A stretch of 64,000 bases of DNA from NCBI RefSeq assembly GCF_001649575.2, contig NC_051453.1, positions 219,049-283,048 on the forward strand, written 5' to 3'. Position 1 is the first letter of the stretch, and every line of letters begins with the position of its first letter. The notes beneath the pieces are model-generated. The model had not been told where the DNA came from. It made no database searches and saw nothing but the letters and a program-made list of their open reading frames with translations. Shown here one piece after another: positions 1 through 27,215 of this stretch. The stretch comes from Kryptolebias marmoratus. Taxonomy: Eukaryota > Chordata > Actinopteri > Cyprinodontiformes > Rivulidae. Made by a program: the position numbers and the translations under genes.

Positions 1-3000
1 CTGTGGGTCTTTATAGTGACAGGAACAGGTGAAGCAGATGAAGGTGATTGTGTGGGCATGGCAACATGGGCGTGGCTTGGACTGTAGGACTGTGGAAAGT
101 TAAGTGGCTGTGGCAAGAGGCGTGGCAGGAACAGATGGAGCTGTGACAGAAATGACTAATTACAGGTAAGTGTATTTAAAAATTGATCATTTGAAGATAC
201 AGAGGCAAAGTCCCATTAATATTAATGTTGAATATTAGCACAGAACAACTTAAAACCTTTTAAATTTGGCTTCTTTGAAGCTAAATGAAAGGGGCTCAAA
301 CAAAAATGAACAATAATACATCATTTTTTGAAGGTGAAGATGTGCTTTACTTCTCTCTAAAACCCCATATTTCTATTTCTCAAACTTGACTGCAATAGAA
401 ATGGCTAATTGAGAAGGAACCGTTTCTATTAAAGCTTTTTCTTCTATTAATCACAAATAAAACTTGTCTGTAACTATTTTCCCCACAAGAAAAACTAAGT
501 TCAGCAGAATCCAGGGAAACAACAGTTGGAACTAAGTCATGACTCATAGTTTTGAACCACTTCCACATCTACCAGATGAACGTCTTCCTTTATCTGACAG
601 ATGACTGATGCTGCATCCCTGATCATGTAAATCAGAGATGTTGCTCGAGAAACCATGTGTTGTGTTTGTTGTTGAGGCCAACTCTAATTGCTCCGACATG
701 CTCTTGAAGTAGAATCCCGCCCACACATTCCCAGACAGATCCTCCATTTGTCACAGTGCACATTGTGCGCAGAACTGGTGAGGATGACACAAGTACAAAA
801 ATAAACACACACCTCAGCAGCACACAAGAAAACGCAAACAGTTGCATGGTTACGTGCAGCACGGTATACTGTTCTTCCATTTAGTTTAATGCACATGGTT
901 TCCTTTTGGTAAACTGTATCACTCACAGTCATCAGACTTTATAATGGCAAACCCGACAAAGCTTTGCCTGCAGTAAGGCTGACAGTACACACACACACAC
1001 ACACACACAGGATCATGACAACTGCAGAGAAGCAGTGATGAGAGCAGAGAAGATGGGGTGCTCTGGTTTTCTGCTCACGGGAGCAGAAAGATTTGGGCGT
1101 GGGAGGATATGAGAATTCAGAACGTGGATGATTATCCCTGCACAAGGAACAGATGTGTGTCTGTGTGTGTGTGTGTTCACTTTTGAGCATCAGTGTGAGG
1201 AGAAATGAGAAGCGTCAGCTGACAGAAAGACACGTCTCAGTGGGGGGGAAGGCGCCATTGCCTTCAGAGGCAAATCTGAGGTTTTAAATCTGCAGATCTT
1301 GAGGTCAGCACGTGTCCCCCAGTCGGACCTGATGGGTTCCTGTCGTCACCTGCTGCTGGTTGAGGGTTCGGTGTGTGTCTGATGCGGTTAAGTTTAGGTT
1401 GAGCCTTCAGGGAGTAGATGTGTCGTGCAGCGTACAACAGTCAGACAGGCGCAGCAGCTGTGATGGAGCTGGTTTGAAAGTGAATTTCTCTCTCTCTCCG
1501 GCTAACGCGACAAACTCTAAATCTCAATTAGGATGCAGCTGCTGCCGTGCACTCAGACGCGTGCATGCGGTATATACCCTGACAAGAGATTTTCATATTT
1601 TGCAGCACTAAAGCAGAAGATAGTGAGCCTTGTATCACCTCACATCTCGCTCTTTCTCCCCCTCAGTCGCTTTCTGTTAAGTCATAACTGATTCTGGGAA
1701 AGCAGAATTAACTGAACGGGAGTAATCCTGCTGATCATGTGACTTTATGTGTGTGTGCGTGGGAGTGTAAGCACGTTATAAAATAAAAGGGAACTGTCAG
1801 ATCTTTTGGCCTTGTGACAGGACAGGTTAAGCACACTGAGCGGTTTAAAAACAAGAAAACTATTTTTGGTTCTCATAAACCATCTAACAGCGCTGTGGAT
1901 AAAAATGGAACGTTGCAATCGTGAATTTATCTTTTAGAAAAATTTTGAGTTGAAGAAAAATACTAAACCAAAAACTGAGCTCTGAACTACCTACATCTTT
2001 AAATCTGGATAAGTTTTGTCTAAAAGTGAAAAGTCCCGGACATAACCCTAACCCTAACGCTCTCTCCAGCTCCTTCCGGGGGATCCCAAGGTGTTCCCAG
2101 GCCAGAGGAGATAATTGATCCCATCAGGGAGGTCTCCTTCTAGTGGGAGAAACCAGGAGCCAGACTAATCAAACACCTGAACCAAATTATCTGATTCCTT
2201 TGAATGCAAAGATGAAACTCCTCACCTGATTACTAAGGCTTAGTCTGGACGCAAAAGGAGGAAACTTATTTTAGCCTCTTGTATCTGGAATTTTGTTCTT
2301 TCAGTCATGAAATTAATCATGAGCTTTGCCTTAGTTTGTTCTTCACATAACAGACTGGAGGACCCTGCCGGCCTGGTGAAGGCCTTGTGTTCGAGCAGAT
2401 GCTGAAACCATAAGAGACTTAAACTCGTTTAAGGATTAGCGTAAACATTAGACTCCAGGATAAGCCCCGCCTCTGTGACAGCTGTCTCCAGCATCTGAAG
2501 GACCAAACAGGACAAAGCAGGCTTGGAAAAAAAAAGTTTAGTTGGATTTTATGGTTTAACGTTTTAATTGATGGAGACAGGAATGTGTGTGTGGCTCGTG
2601 TCTGGCTGCAGATAACCTATCACTCCTGGAGAACCATGCTGCACAGGCTTACTGATGCACACTCACACAAGTCCCAGTAGTGTTTTATCACACACTAAAA
2701 CAATCCACCTCCTCAGCATTTATCTTTCTGCTGCTTAAGAATCAGTTCTCTGGTCTCTCCTTCCTGACCTTCTTCCTCCTCCTCCTTGGCTACAGTGAAC
2801 CTCTCCATCTTCACTTTAACATTTTGGATCAATACATATTCGGCTCGGCATAATAAATGAGCTCCCGGACTAAATAATACATTCAGTTTTTGCTGGAGGC
2901 GAAGAAACAGCAGCTGCCTCCCTCGCTGTGAGAGGAGCGTGACGGCTCGGTGGCATTATTTTAGAACAGAAAGTTACAGTTTCACACTTTTCCTTTGTCA

Positions 3001-3545
3001 TCACCAAAACCAACAAATAAATCCACAACTTATAATATGCACAGGCAAAAGTTAGAAGATCTGTATCTTAATGAATAAATAGGAAAGTGTTGGTGAAGAT
3101 TGTTTAAGGTTGTTGTGCCACTGAAAGGCAATAACTATATCTGTGTGTTCACAAGTCTGTTAGTAAAATATCTCATAACTCACTGGACATGAACCACAGT
3201 TTAATAAATAAACTTTGATAAGATCCAAACACCTACCAAACTTTACTTGGATTTTGCTTCATTCTCCCAAAATGCTAAAACTCAATGTTTGACATGATGA
3301 TTGCTATGTTTATTGTGTTTTTAGTCTGTGGACTAGTGGACCAGAAAATTTATCAGATTACAAGATAAAAATCTGTGGATGTGTACTAAAACCTTAAAAA
3401 TGGAGTAAAAATCTGCAGCGTAACAATGAGGCTGTAGCTGCATAATATTTCAAACCGGCTGGACATTCACGTTGCTGATTGTTTCTTTGCCTTATAATTT
3501 CCGTTGTGAAGCAGGTGAGTTATGAAGTTGAGTAAAAAAACTTAC
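1..3545 (-). other. adcy1 intron 4 (partial)
   Basis: No coding exon is visible on either strand. It holds short AC and GT tracts (987-1009, 1151-1176), a dispersed-repeat fragment at 1-150 with the phrase GGGCGTGGC, a LINE-tail-like piece at 2070-2170, and a diverged piece near 3150-3240. The rest is unremarkable AT-rich intron. Confidence 0.7.
2070..2170 (+). repeat. LINE-tail-like dispersed repeat fragment
   Basis: It contains GGGGGATCCCAAGGTGTTCCCAGGCCAGAGG-type sequence shared with 34400-34850 and 53905-54070. This phrase is common in teleost non-LTR retrotransposon remnants. Confidence 0.55.
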
Positions 3546-18392
<14,847 letters not shown>

Positions 18393-18400
18393 GAAGCGGG

Positions 18401-18483
18401 NNNNNNNNNNNNNNNNNNNNNNNNNNNNNNNNNNNNNNNNNNNNNNNNNNNNNNNNNNNNNNNNNNNNNNNNNNNNNNNNNNN
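18401..18483. other. assembly gap (83 N)
   Basis: A run of N lies directly upstream of the adcy1 start region. It probably hides GC-rich sequence and possibly the true adcy1 initiation codon. Confidence 0.99.
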
Positions 18484-19965
18484 CCTCCCGGGAATCGAGC
18501 TGGCACCCTCTCCCGGGTCATGGAGGAGGTCCGAGGTCCGGGCTCGGTGTCAGAGGGGAGAGGGTGGCACACGAGGACGCAGCGGAGCACCGCGCGCGCG
18601 CTCTATCCACAGGTTGTGATGGAGTGTTGGTGCGTCGTCAGGAAAGTAGCCCGACCACTGCGCCGCTCTCGCCTCCTCGCGCTCATTTATGGCAAGCCGT
18701 TTGTGTATTTACTCTACATCTTTCATGTCAAGCGTCATTTTCACCCACTAGTACACTGAACTAGTGGCACTTTTAGTACCACTAGTTCAACAAATATTTT
18801 ACTAGTGCTACCTTTTTGCCAACTAGTGCCACGTTTGCCCAACTAGGTCCCTAGTGGACCACTGGACCAAACTAGTCAGCCACTGGGTTACACAAGTTAA
18901 TTAGTCTGCATCAAAAACCTTTACACGTTAACTAGTCAACATTAATTATGCCTCCTAGTCGTCTAGTGCAGGGGTGGCCAATCCTGGTCCTGGACGGCCA
19001 CTATCCTGCATGTTTACTTGTTTCTCTGCTCCAACACACCTGATTTAAATCAATGGGTGATGAAGAGGTGATTTAACCACTGGATCAGGCGTGTTGGAGC
19101 AGGGAAACAAGTCAAACATGCAGGATGGTGGCCTTTGAGGACCAGGATTGGCCACCACTAGTGCTACCTAACAATTTCAAGAGTCAACTAGTAAACTCCA
19201 AAATGTTAACTGGTTGACAAGATGACACATTTTCTGTCCTTACTAGTTAACTGGTGCTCTTAAAATGTCAACTAGATGACTAGTGTGCATAAACTTGACC
19301 CTACTACTTAACTAGACGACAGAAAATGTGCCTACTAGTCAAATAATGACTGTGTGAACTAGTCGACTAGTGCAACTTAATAATTTAAGGAGTTGACTAG
19401 TCAATTTTAATATATATTCACTAGTTGACAGCTTTGTTCTTACTAGTTAACCAGTAGGTAAAAATATTAACTAGTCAACCAGTGTGACTAAATTTGACCT
19501 TACTGACTAACGAGTCAACATTTTTTAGGCACACTAGTTAAATAGTAAAGACAAAAACATGTCAGCTAGTCAACTAGTGGACATTTCAGAGCTTATCAGT
19601 AGACTACTTAAATGTTGAGGTCGCAATAGTCAACTAATGAGCATATTTGACACTCACTAGTTGACTAGTAGGCATAACTTGTTCTGGCTAGTTAACATGT
19701 AAGGGTTTTTGAAGCTTATTAGTTAACTTGTAAAACAGCCGTCGATTACTTTGGTCCAACGGTCCACTAGTGCCTTAAAAAGAGCCAATTTGTTAGACTT
19801 TTGTGGCAAAATGGCTGAGTGTGGGTTACACTTCAACTAGTTAGGGAAAACGGTATAACCAGTAAAGTGTTGGTGAACTAGTTCATGAAACTGTTGAACT
19901 AGTGCAACCAACTGTGCAACAAGTGCTGTGTAGTCCAGAAGTGGTGGAGAAAAAATGACGCCTGA
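18484..19965 (+). repeat. ACTAGT-rich dispersed element with tRNA-like GC-rich head
   Basis: From about 18740 to 19960 the hexamer ACTAGT occurs about 25 times, with many one-base variants (CTAGTC, ACTAGG) in contexts such as AACTAGTCAAC and TTACTAGTTAAC. The 5' part (18688-18760) is closely matched by a second copy at 29380-29590, showing a dispersed element rather than a local satellite. The head at 18484-18687 contains a Pol III B-box-like segment on the minus strand (TCGATTCCCGG) and a GGCGCAGTGGTC segment that resembles an A-box region. A MITE is nested at 18969-19157. No protein is encoded. Confidence 0.7.
18969..19157. mobile_element. nested hAT-like MITE (about 189 bp)
   Basis: The terminal inverted repeats share GGTGGCCAATCCTGGTCCT at both ends and continue with GGCCACYATCCTGCATGTT. 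The element is flanked by a 6-bp direct repeat CTAGTG. It has no coding capacity. The end motif CAGGGGTGGCC is of the widespread teleost non-autonomous hAT type; the exact right end is blurred because the host repeat is itself rich in CTAGTG. Confidence 0.7.
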
Positions 19966-20289
19966 GAGTGAGGATATCGAATAAATACACAAACGGGTTG
20001 CCATACACCCAGTCTCTCCCTCTTTCTCACTTCCTCTCTCTCTCTCAGCGCGCGCGGACCACCTGTCTTGTCTCAGAAGGGGATCCAGAACTCAGGAGAG
20101 TTTAATATTCAGAACACCTCGAATCTCAGCCTTCATCGTTTAAAACAAAACAAAGAAATCTGGTAAAATTCTTTCTTTTTGTTTCTTTTCTTCCATCTGG
20201 AGGCAAATAAAATGTTCTATATTTGTCCTTTTTGTTTTGTTTCCTTTAATAACAGGAGAGTGTTTGTGTTGAGACAGCAGCAGAGCAGC

Positions 20290-20340
20290 GCTGGTGATCC
20301 CACACACACACACACACACTCACACACACAGTGTGTGTCT
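20290..20340 (+). repeat. CA/TG dinucleotide tract
   Basis: Short interrupted ACACAC and GTGTGT tract of about 40 bp. Confidence 0.8.
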
Positions 20341-21179
20341 GCAGTCAGTTCCCGGCTAAAAATAGACCCGCTGCACCGGTGGAAGGTCTAATATAGCAAC
20401 AATTTGGTCTTTCCCGCATCTCCCCTCCTCGCAGGGCTTTCACTGCAGAATCAAATGTTGTTTTCCAGCAGGCTGAGGTCCGAGGGAGGCTCAGAGCTCC
20501 AAAATGTAAGAATGTCGTCGTGCATCTTAAAATGCGCTGCCGCTGTTTAGATCCGTGTGCGCATTTCTTCTCAGCCTGTTCCGAGCATTGCAGTGCGATT
20601 TAATGAGATTTTATTGAAATCAAACTTCCTCCCACGCGGATTGATCGAGCAGCTGCAGAACAAAAAAATAAATAAACTGGAAAATTAAAAGCAAAAAAAG
20701 GAAGAAGCTAGAAAGTTCAACATCTGCAGAACATCTGTTGATTTGATTTAAGTGAGATATTTTAATCTAAGCAGGCAAAAAAAATCACACTAAGGCCACT
20801 AGTAACCAAAAAATAAAAACCAAATGAACCTGTTTGTGTTAATTTTTCTTACATAAATGCAGGTGTTTTGTTGTTGTTTGATATTGAATTATAATTATAA
20901 CATAATAATAATAGTCATGTATGGATTCCCATGGAGAAAATAGTCCTTGATTTTGTCCTAAATCTGCATTTGCAGGTGCTGAAGTTGACTTATAGGATTA
21001 ACAGTTTAATGACAGGTTTATCTGACTTTATCAAAATATGTAAAAATGCTGAGTCAGCATAAAGCATGACAGCTATGACTTCTGAGTGTTTATACTTTTT
21101 AATATATTTAATTTTTTCCCTCTTTGAAATAAGAGGAGACCTTTTTGAATCATGGAATAACTTTTTGATCCTAGAAATC

Positions 21180-21375
21180 TACCTTAGCATACTTGCTTCA
21201 TTTTTAGCTGTTTTGCTAATTGCAGTTACTAGCTAATGTTTTTTGAGGGGTTAGCTTTTAGCTTTTGTTTTGATCATTTTGCTAGTTTGAGTTTTTATTG
21301 TCTGTTTTGGTAATTCTAGTAGCTTTTAGCTTTGGTTTTGCTGCTTTTAGGTACCGTTTTGCTCATTTTAACTTT
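21180..21375 (+). repeat. AGCTA-rich minisatellite-like tract
   Basis: Repetition of TTTAGCTGTTTTGCTAAT, TTAGCTTTTAGCTTTTG and GCTGCTTTTAGG units. Confidence 0.6.
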
Positions 21376-22559
21376 AATAGTTAATTTTCAGCAGCTCTTC
21401 AGTCATGCAGTATTTGTGATTTATTTGGTAACAGTAACATTTCTTTTATATTTTATATAAATAAAGCTAATTCTCTCAGTAGCAATTAAAACGTATTGTG
21501 AAGTAAAGGTTTTTCCTCTGTTTTCTTCCCACTCTCTGCTGATTAACCATATTTTCCAGATCAAAACTTTATTGATTTGTGTTTAGACTTTCCCTTCATC
21601 TCAGTATTAGGCCTTCAGGCTGATGTCAGATCAGGTTCTGCTGAGTTTAAGTGGAGCATGTGTTCTCAGATAACATCAGACAGCTACAAAACACGGAGAA
21701 ATCAGAATTCTGGTTGTGCTTCAGATTGCTCAGATGTCTGCAGAAATCAATGAGCTGGCTCATCAATGTCCCGAGTCAGTCGATGTGAGGCACTTTGGGC
21801 CGGCGTAACATAATGTCTCTTCATGCACGCGGCCAATTACAGTGTGGTCAATATCCAATATTGTTCAGCTCACCTTTATTTGTTTTACAACAGAGTTAAA
21901 ACTCAACAGTGGGACTAAAACCCATCTGAAACCAAGCTGGATGAAAACACTTCGTTAAAACTCACTTTAAAGGATCTAAACTTGAGATAGAAATACGTCA
22001 TACAACCAGTACCATGTACCTGGTACATACACTGTAAGGTACCCAATAAGTATCTGAGTTCTAGGTAATTACTGTGTACGTACCAGGCTGTATTATGTAT
22101 TAGTACTAAACTTCTTATCCTTATCCTTTCCTGCAAAACAACTGAAATGTTCTCAAATTCACTTTTCTGCACAAAGAGAAAGGCAACAAAATGTTCAAAC
22201 ATGTAGGTAAACTGTAATAAACACTTAGTAGAAAAATTAAGAATTTCTAACTGGACATAATAAATATACTTAAGCAACTTGGATTGAATTATACTTTGTG
22301 AATTCTGAAAGGGAAATGAAAATATTGGAGGAATATAAAAACTCAGATTTGTTCATCACCTTTATAATTGTACAAATGCAGCAACTCCAGCTGTGCAAGA
22401 CAAATAAAAACAGTTCGAGTTAAACAAAGAAAAATAACAGTAGGCAGAAGGGTAAATACATCTGCTGTTTGTAAAGTGAAGTGCAGTTCAAGTTCTGCTG
22501 TACAGTCTCTGTTTTCAGCTTTGTCCAAAGACCAAACGCACTGCCTCAGGAAAGAAGGT

Positions 22560-22830
22560 TTCCTCAGCTCCACTCAGACTGTAAGCTGGACCCCTGCCAG
22601 AGGGAGCCGTGGTTAGGAGGGCAAATGTCCTGCAGAATCCTGTGTGGCCTGGATCTACATTGATGACTGCAGATATCTTGGAGAGCAGGCTGTGTTGTCG
22701 TGGATCACCCTCTTCAGAGCTGTACAGTTCCTGAAGCAGGCAGGGATATCTCCACAGCAGTGAAGAAGGTTTGGAGTAGTGCTGCAGAGATCTTACACCT
22801 CCTCAGACTTCTCAGGTGGTGCAGTCGCTG
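22560..22830. repeat. possible LINE-derived fragment
   Basis: Phrases such as GTCCTGCAGAATCCTGTGTGG, GATCACCCTCTTCAGAGCTG and CAGTGAAGAAGGTTTGGAG read like the complement of the C-terminal end of a fish LINE ORF. No intact motif is seen; weak call. Confidence 0.3.
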
Positions 22831-23039
22831 TCGTATATAAATAAATGATGAAAACCAGTTGAAAAGGTAGAATTGATGCAGAGAGAGTGTCGGTGAAACT
22901 TACAGTGAATGCAGTGAGGTACTATTTTTCTGTTTGTGGCTACCAAAATGAGAACGCTCTTATATAATTCACAAAAACTCAGATCCCCTGAAAACAAGCT
23001 CTCCATTCTGTCATATTTTACTCTTCCCGCTCCGACTGC

Positions 23040-23480
23040 ACTCCCATTCCAGTCTGATGGAGGATTCTAGCTGCTCAACAGTCCTGGGTGGGAGCAGATG
23101 TTGTTCTAAAACCTGGAGATACTTTCCAGAGGCACTAATGCACACCCATACCATCAGAGAGGCAGGCTTTGATAACAGGCTGAATGGTCCCTCTCCTCTA
23201 CTTCTGATAGATTCAGCTTCTAAAATGCTCTTTTTATCCCCAGCCCTCTTATAGACCTGTTGCCAATTAACCTAATTAGCTATAAAATGCTCCTCCAGCC
23301 GTTTTTTTTATTCGTACCACTTACTTTTACATCCTTTTGTTGCTTCTGGACCAACTTTTTTAAGATGTGTTGCTGTCATAAATGTCAAAATGACCTTATT
23401 TTTCCCAAAGAATTGTACAATTTCATAGTTGGGTTTATGAGGTTTGCAAATCATTGCGTTTTGTTTTACATTTGAACAAC
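23040..23480 (+). repeat. teleost interspersed repeat B, longer copy
   Basis: Contains GCACTAATGCACACCCATAC, CCATCAGAGAGGCAGGCTTT, GGTCCCTCTCCTC, TTGCCAATTAACCTAATTAG and TGCTCCTCCAGCCG, a phrase order very common in teleost genomes. It has an internally deleted middle. A shorter relative lies at 14905-15140. Confidence 0.7.
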
Positions 23481-24814
23481 TTTTTGGTAGTTGAGCATTG
23501 TTCTAATCAGTAGGGCTGATTTTAAACTTCCCTGGAAGCTCGCAGCTTTCAGTGACTGTGTTTCTCATCCCTCTGAGCAGTGGTACATGTCTACACTGAG
23601 GTAAATAAGGAAGACCTGCCGACGGTGCAGCTCTTAAAAGCCGTTAAGACGTCTTGAAACATCTCCTTACCTGCAGCCTGCTCCTCACACACTGCTTCCA
23701 TCTCTGTCTCTCCGAAAGTCAGTGACAGATGCAGATATTTCTTCTTTTCTTTTTTCTTTTTTTTTGCACCATCCCTCTCCTCAGGATGTCTGACAGTCCC
23801 CCCCTCTTTACCCCCTCCTTGTTGCCATGGTAACAGAGGCAGTAAGGCTCGCAGCTGTGACTGATACGCTGCTGAGGTGTTTCCCAATCTGACACCCTCT
23901 CTCTGCCTCTCTCTGTCTTTTGTCTCCATTACGTCCTCTGCCTCCCGCCTGCTCTCTCTCCCCCTCACGTCTCCCTGACTTCTTTCCTTTCAGGTGGTTT
24001 GAGACGATGAGTGTTTGTATCTGTCTGCGGCGGCGGTGACACGGCGCCCCTGCTCTGCTGCCTCATTGTGCTCACTGACATTTCTCCTAAATTGAGTCTC
24101 TGACATGAAGGACGGGGAGGTGCAGACGAAGCCTCAGAGGTGACCAAACCTCTCAAACCTTTGCTGCAAAACAGTCCTTGCAGGAATCCATCCAGTGGTT
24201 CAGGAGATATTTTGCTAATGCTACAAACAAAAAGAAACACACACAAACACAACAGTTGATTGTGCTCTGATTCGTGTCTGGATGGTTTCCTGGTCAGGGG
24301 CCCAATAAAAGAGTTCTTTTTTTGAGCTGAGAGCCAGTTGGCAGGAAGACACAGAGAGATAAGTAGGAACCGGTCTCCTCAGTACGTTTATGAATAGAAG
24401 CCCTCCAACAGAGCGGAGGATGCTGCTGCCTCGCTGTTGTTTGCATTCATGAATAAACCTGCTTCCTGCCATTCATACAAACACAATTAGCTCCATGCTT
24501 CACCTGTGAGAGGCTGTACAAACACAGAAACCAGCTCATTAACTCCACTGTACTTTTTGTCCCGCAAAGTAAATGCATTTATTTTTTGCATACTTTTATA
24601 TACATTTAAAAAAGCTTTTTATTGTATCAATTCTAAATCAGCACTCACACTGTTTTCCTGCCTTTTATTTTTTTCTGTGCTTTTTAGAAATCTACCTTTT
24701 TCTGCATACTTTCTGCTGTTTTAGAGTTCTTCAATCATGGTTTGTGCAACTTTTCAAAACATTTAATAAATCCTTTCTAATAGAAAAACATTAAGATATC
24801 TTCAATTCCTTCTG

Positions 24815-25010
24815 TCTTCTGATGCTACCTTTAGCTACCAACTAGCATTTTGCAGCTTTTCGTTAAGCTTTTCCTGGTTTTAATTTTTATGTAGCCTTTT
24901 GCTACACTTTGCTTTTATTTAGCCTTTTGCTATTTTAGCTGGTATTTAAGTAATTTTAGCTGTTAGCTTTTTGGTAGTTTGGACTTGTAGCTATTTTGCT
25001 TCTTTTATCG
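24815..25010 (+). repeat. AGCTA-rich minisatellite-like tract
   Basis: Repetition of ACCTTTAGCTACCAACTAGC, TTTAGCCTTTTGCTA and TTTTAGCTGGTA units. Confidence 0.6.
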
Positions 25011-25307
25011 AGTGTTCTGCTTCTTTCCGCCTTACCAGCTCAGTTTCATCCTCTTCAACGACTTTCAGCAAAGTCATTCAGCGCTCAGCGTCACACTGCA
25101 GCCTCACAAAATCTCATTTCTCTAGTTGTATAAAAAGTCCCCAAAAAGACATTAATATCCTAATATATTAATTTGAATATTTCTTTTGCTTCGATTTATC
25201 TGTTAGAGCGCCGCTGCCAGCAGATTGTTTATCTCTGAGCACAAGAGGGGGAAACGAGAAAAGAAACACAGGAAGAAAATGCATTCAGCAGCAGACTGTG
25301 AGCTGTG

Positions 25308-25310
<3 letters not shown>

Positions 25311-25365
<55 letters not shown>
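25311..25365 (+). repeat. (GT)n microsatellite, about 27 units
   Basis: An uninterrupted GT tract of about 55 bp, followed by scattered CA-rich sequence up to 25545. Confidence 0.98.
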
Positions 25366-25367
<2 letters not shown>

Positions 25368-25839
25368 AGTAGGAGTGTTATTGAGAGATATTTTTAATTC
25401 TGTATGTCAGCGCCTCTCATCTCCCTCAGCAAGAGACACTGGAAGAAGCTGGAAATCATTTTCGGTGCAACTATATTTTAAACATACACATGCACACACA
25501 CATGCACACCCATAGATGTGCACGCATGCACACACACACATCCATGCAGGACTGTACAGTTTCAGGAGCCTTTCATATGGCACCAGTTGCATCTTTGAAA
25601 GTTATAAAAAGCCTACCAGATTGTGATTTTTCATTTTTCCTGATTTTCCCTCCAAGTGTAATTTAAGGACATTCTGTTTTATTAAAATCTGTGTGATTCT
25701 GGATTAATAAAATAACAGATTATTTTTAGTTATTGGTGAAATCTATTCATCAAGCCATTAAAACAACAACAAACTAGAGAAACAGCATTTTTGGCAAACA
25801 TGCAGGGTGACTCTGGTGATGATTACTGAAGAAGCTAAA

Positions 25840-26120
25840 AGAATAAGAACAACAGCTAAAAGGTAAATTTAGCAAAAAGCTATTTATAAGTAGCAAAATG
25901 CTAGCTAATAGTAACAAATTGCTAGCAAGAAGCTAAAAGTATCAAAAGGGTAAATAAAAGTAGAAAAATACTTGATAAAATTAGCAAAAGGCTGGTTAAA
26001 TGTATCAAATGGCTAACTAGAAGTTAAAAGTATCAAAAGATTAGCTAAAAAAATTAAAGTAGCAAAAGGCTAACTAAAAGCTAAAAATAGCAGAACAGTA
26101 GCTAAAAACATAAGGTAGCA
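25840..26120 (-). repeat. AGCTA-rich minisatellite-like tract, inverted
   Basis: Repetition of GCTAAAAGTAGCAAAAGGCT and AACTAAAAGCTAAAAG units, the reverse complement of the tracts at 21180 and 24815. About 280 bp. Confidence 0.7.
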
Positions 26121-26984
26121 TAAGAAAACAAAAATAAAGCAAGTTTGTTGCAGCAGATTATAAGAGAACAGTGTTTTTTTGAAGGAGTTGAAGAAATATT
26201 AATGTATTCCTACTGGAGAATATTTATTTAATAGGTTAAATATTTTATAAAGTATGAAAAACACAAAAGTCAAAGCCATCATCTACTGAATGATAAAGAG
26301 CAACAATAACAGAAAATATTCACAGGTAGATAGATCACTGAATCAGCATTTACAGTTATCAGGACAACTCTTCTTTTCCACTAAGAAAGATCAAATCATT
26401 GTTTTTATTGTACTGATAAGCCAGAGTTACTAAATAATGCTGACCCTCACGGCAGATGATGATGGTATCATTTCCCTGTGGAGCAGCCGCCGATGTTTTA
26501 ATGACTTTTTCTTCTATTGTTGCTTTTAAAAGTCTGCAAGTCACCGTGGACCGCAGAGCAGGATTAGGGTCACACAGGATTTCTCTCAAGTGGCAGGTAA
26601 ATGGATTCTGACCTCTGTCACATTCACAGCTAAGCTTGAGAAAAGCACAAACGGCTCATAGCCCATGTTCAGTGACTCTTTGTGCCTGAAAATGCAGTTT
26701 TCTCAGGGAGAAGCAGGCAGTCGAGTTCAGCCTCGAGGAATCAGCAGCCAGACGAGCCGGGCACAAAAATAATTACAAATACTTCTTATTTCTATGAGTT
26801 TCAGCTTTACAGATTGTAGCATGACTCATCAAATATTAAAGAGTTGATCCCAATCAATGGCTGTGGATCAGAGCTCTCAGCTGGCAGTGGGCGTACATGA
26901 ACAGCTGCAGCAGGACGGAGCTCTGGATACGAAAACCAGAACCGTGACGATCATCTGAACAGATCACGTTTAAAAGGCTAAATA

Positions 26985-27215
26985 AATGTCACATGGTGCA
27001 GTTCGAAAGAGTTTGCTCCAGGAGTTTTCTAGATATATTGGGATGCAGATCTGAAATGCAGGTTCACACTCAACGTAAACAGAACGCTTTTGTATAAGTT
27101 GTTTGCAGACTTTACTGAACAAATCAGAACATAAAACATTAAAACTGTTGAACCTGTTTTCAGTCACTTCTGCTGGTAGTTGGCAGCCGGTCACGAACTT
27201 TGCTTACAGACAGAA
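26985..27215 (+). repeat. dispersed repeat C, copy 2
   Basis: Counterpart of 16130-16420: AGAGTTTGCTCCAGGAG, TTTCTAGATAT, CACACTCAACGT, TTTTCAGTCACTTCTGCT and GGCAGCCGGTCACGAAC. Confidence 0.6.

Noticed and set aside
1..3545. Search for adcy1 exon 5
   Set aside because: No minus-strand segment encoding the expected ENHCRRIKILGD block was found; the exon lies off the left edge.
18484..18687. Possible intact tRNA gene
   Set aside because: A- and B-box-like words are about 140 nt apart and no cloverleaf could be drawn.
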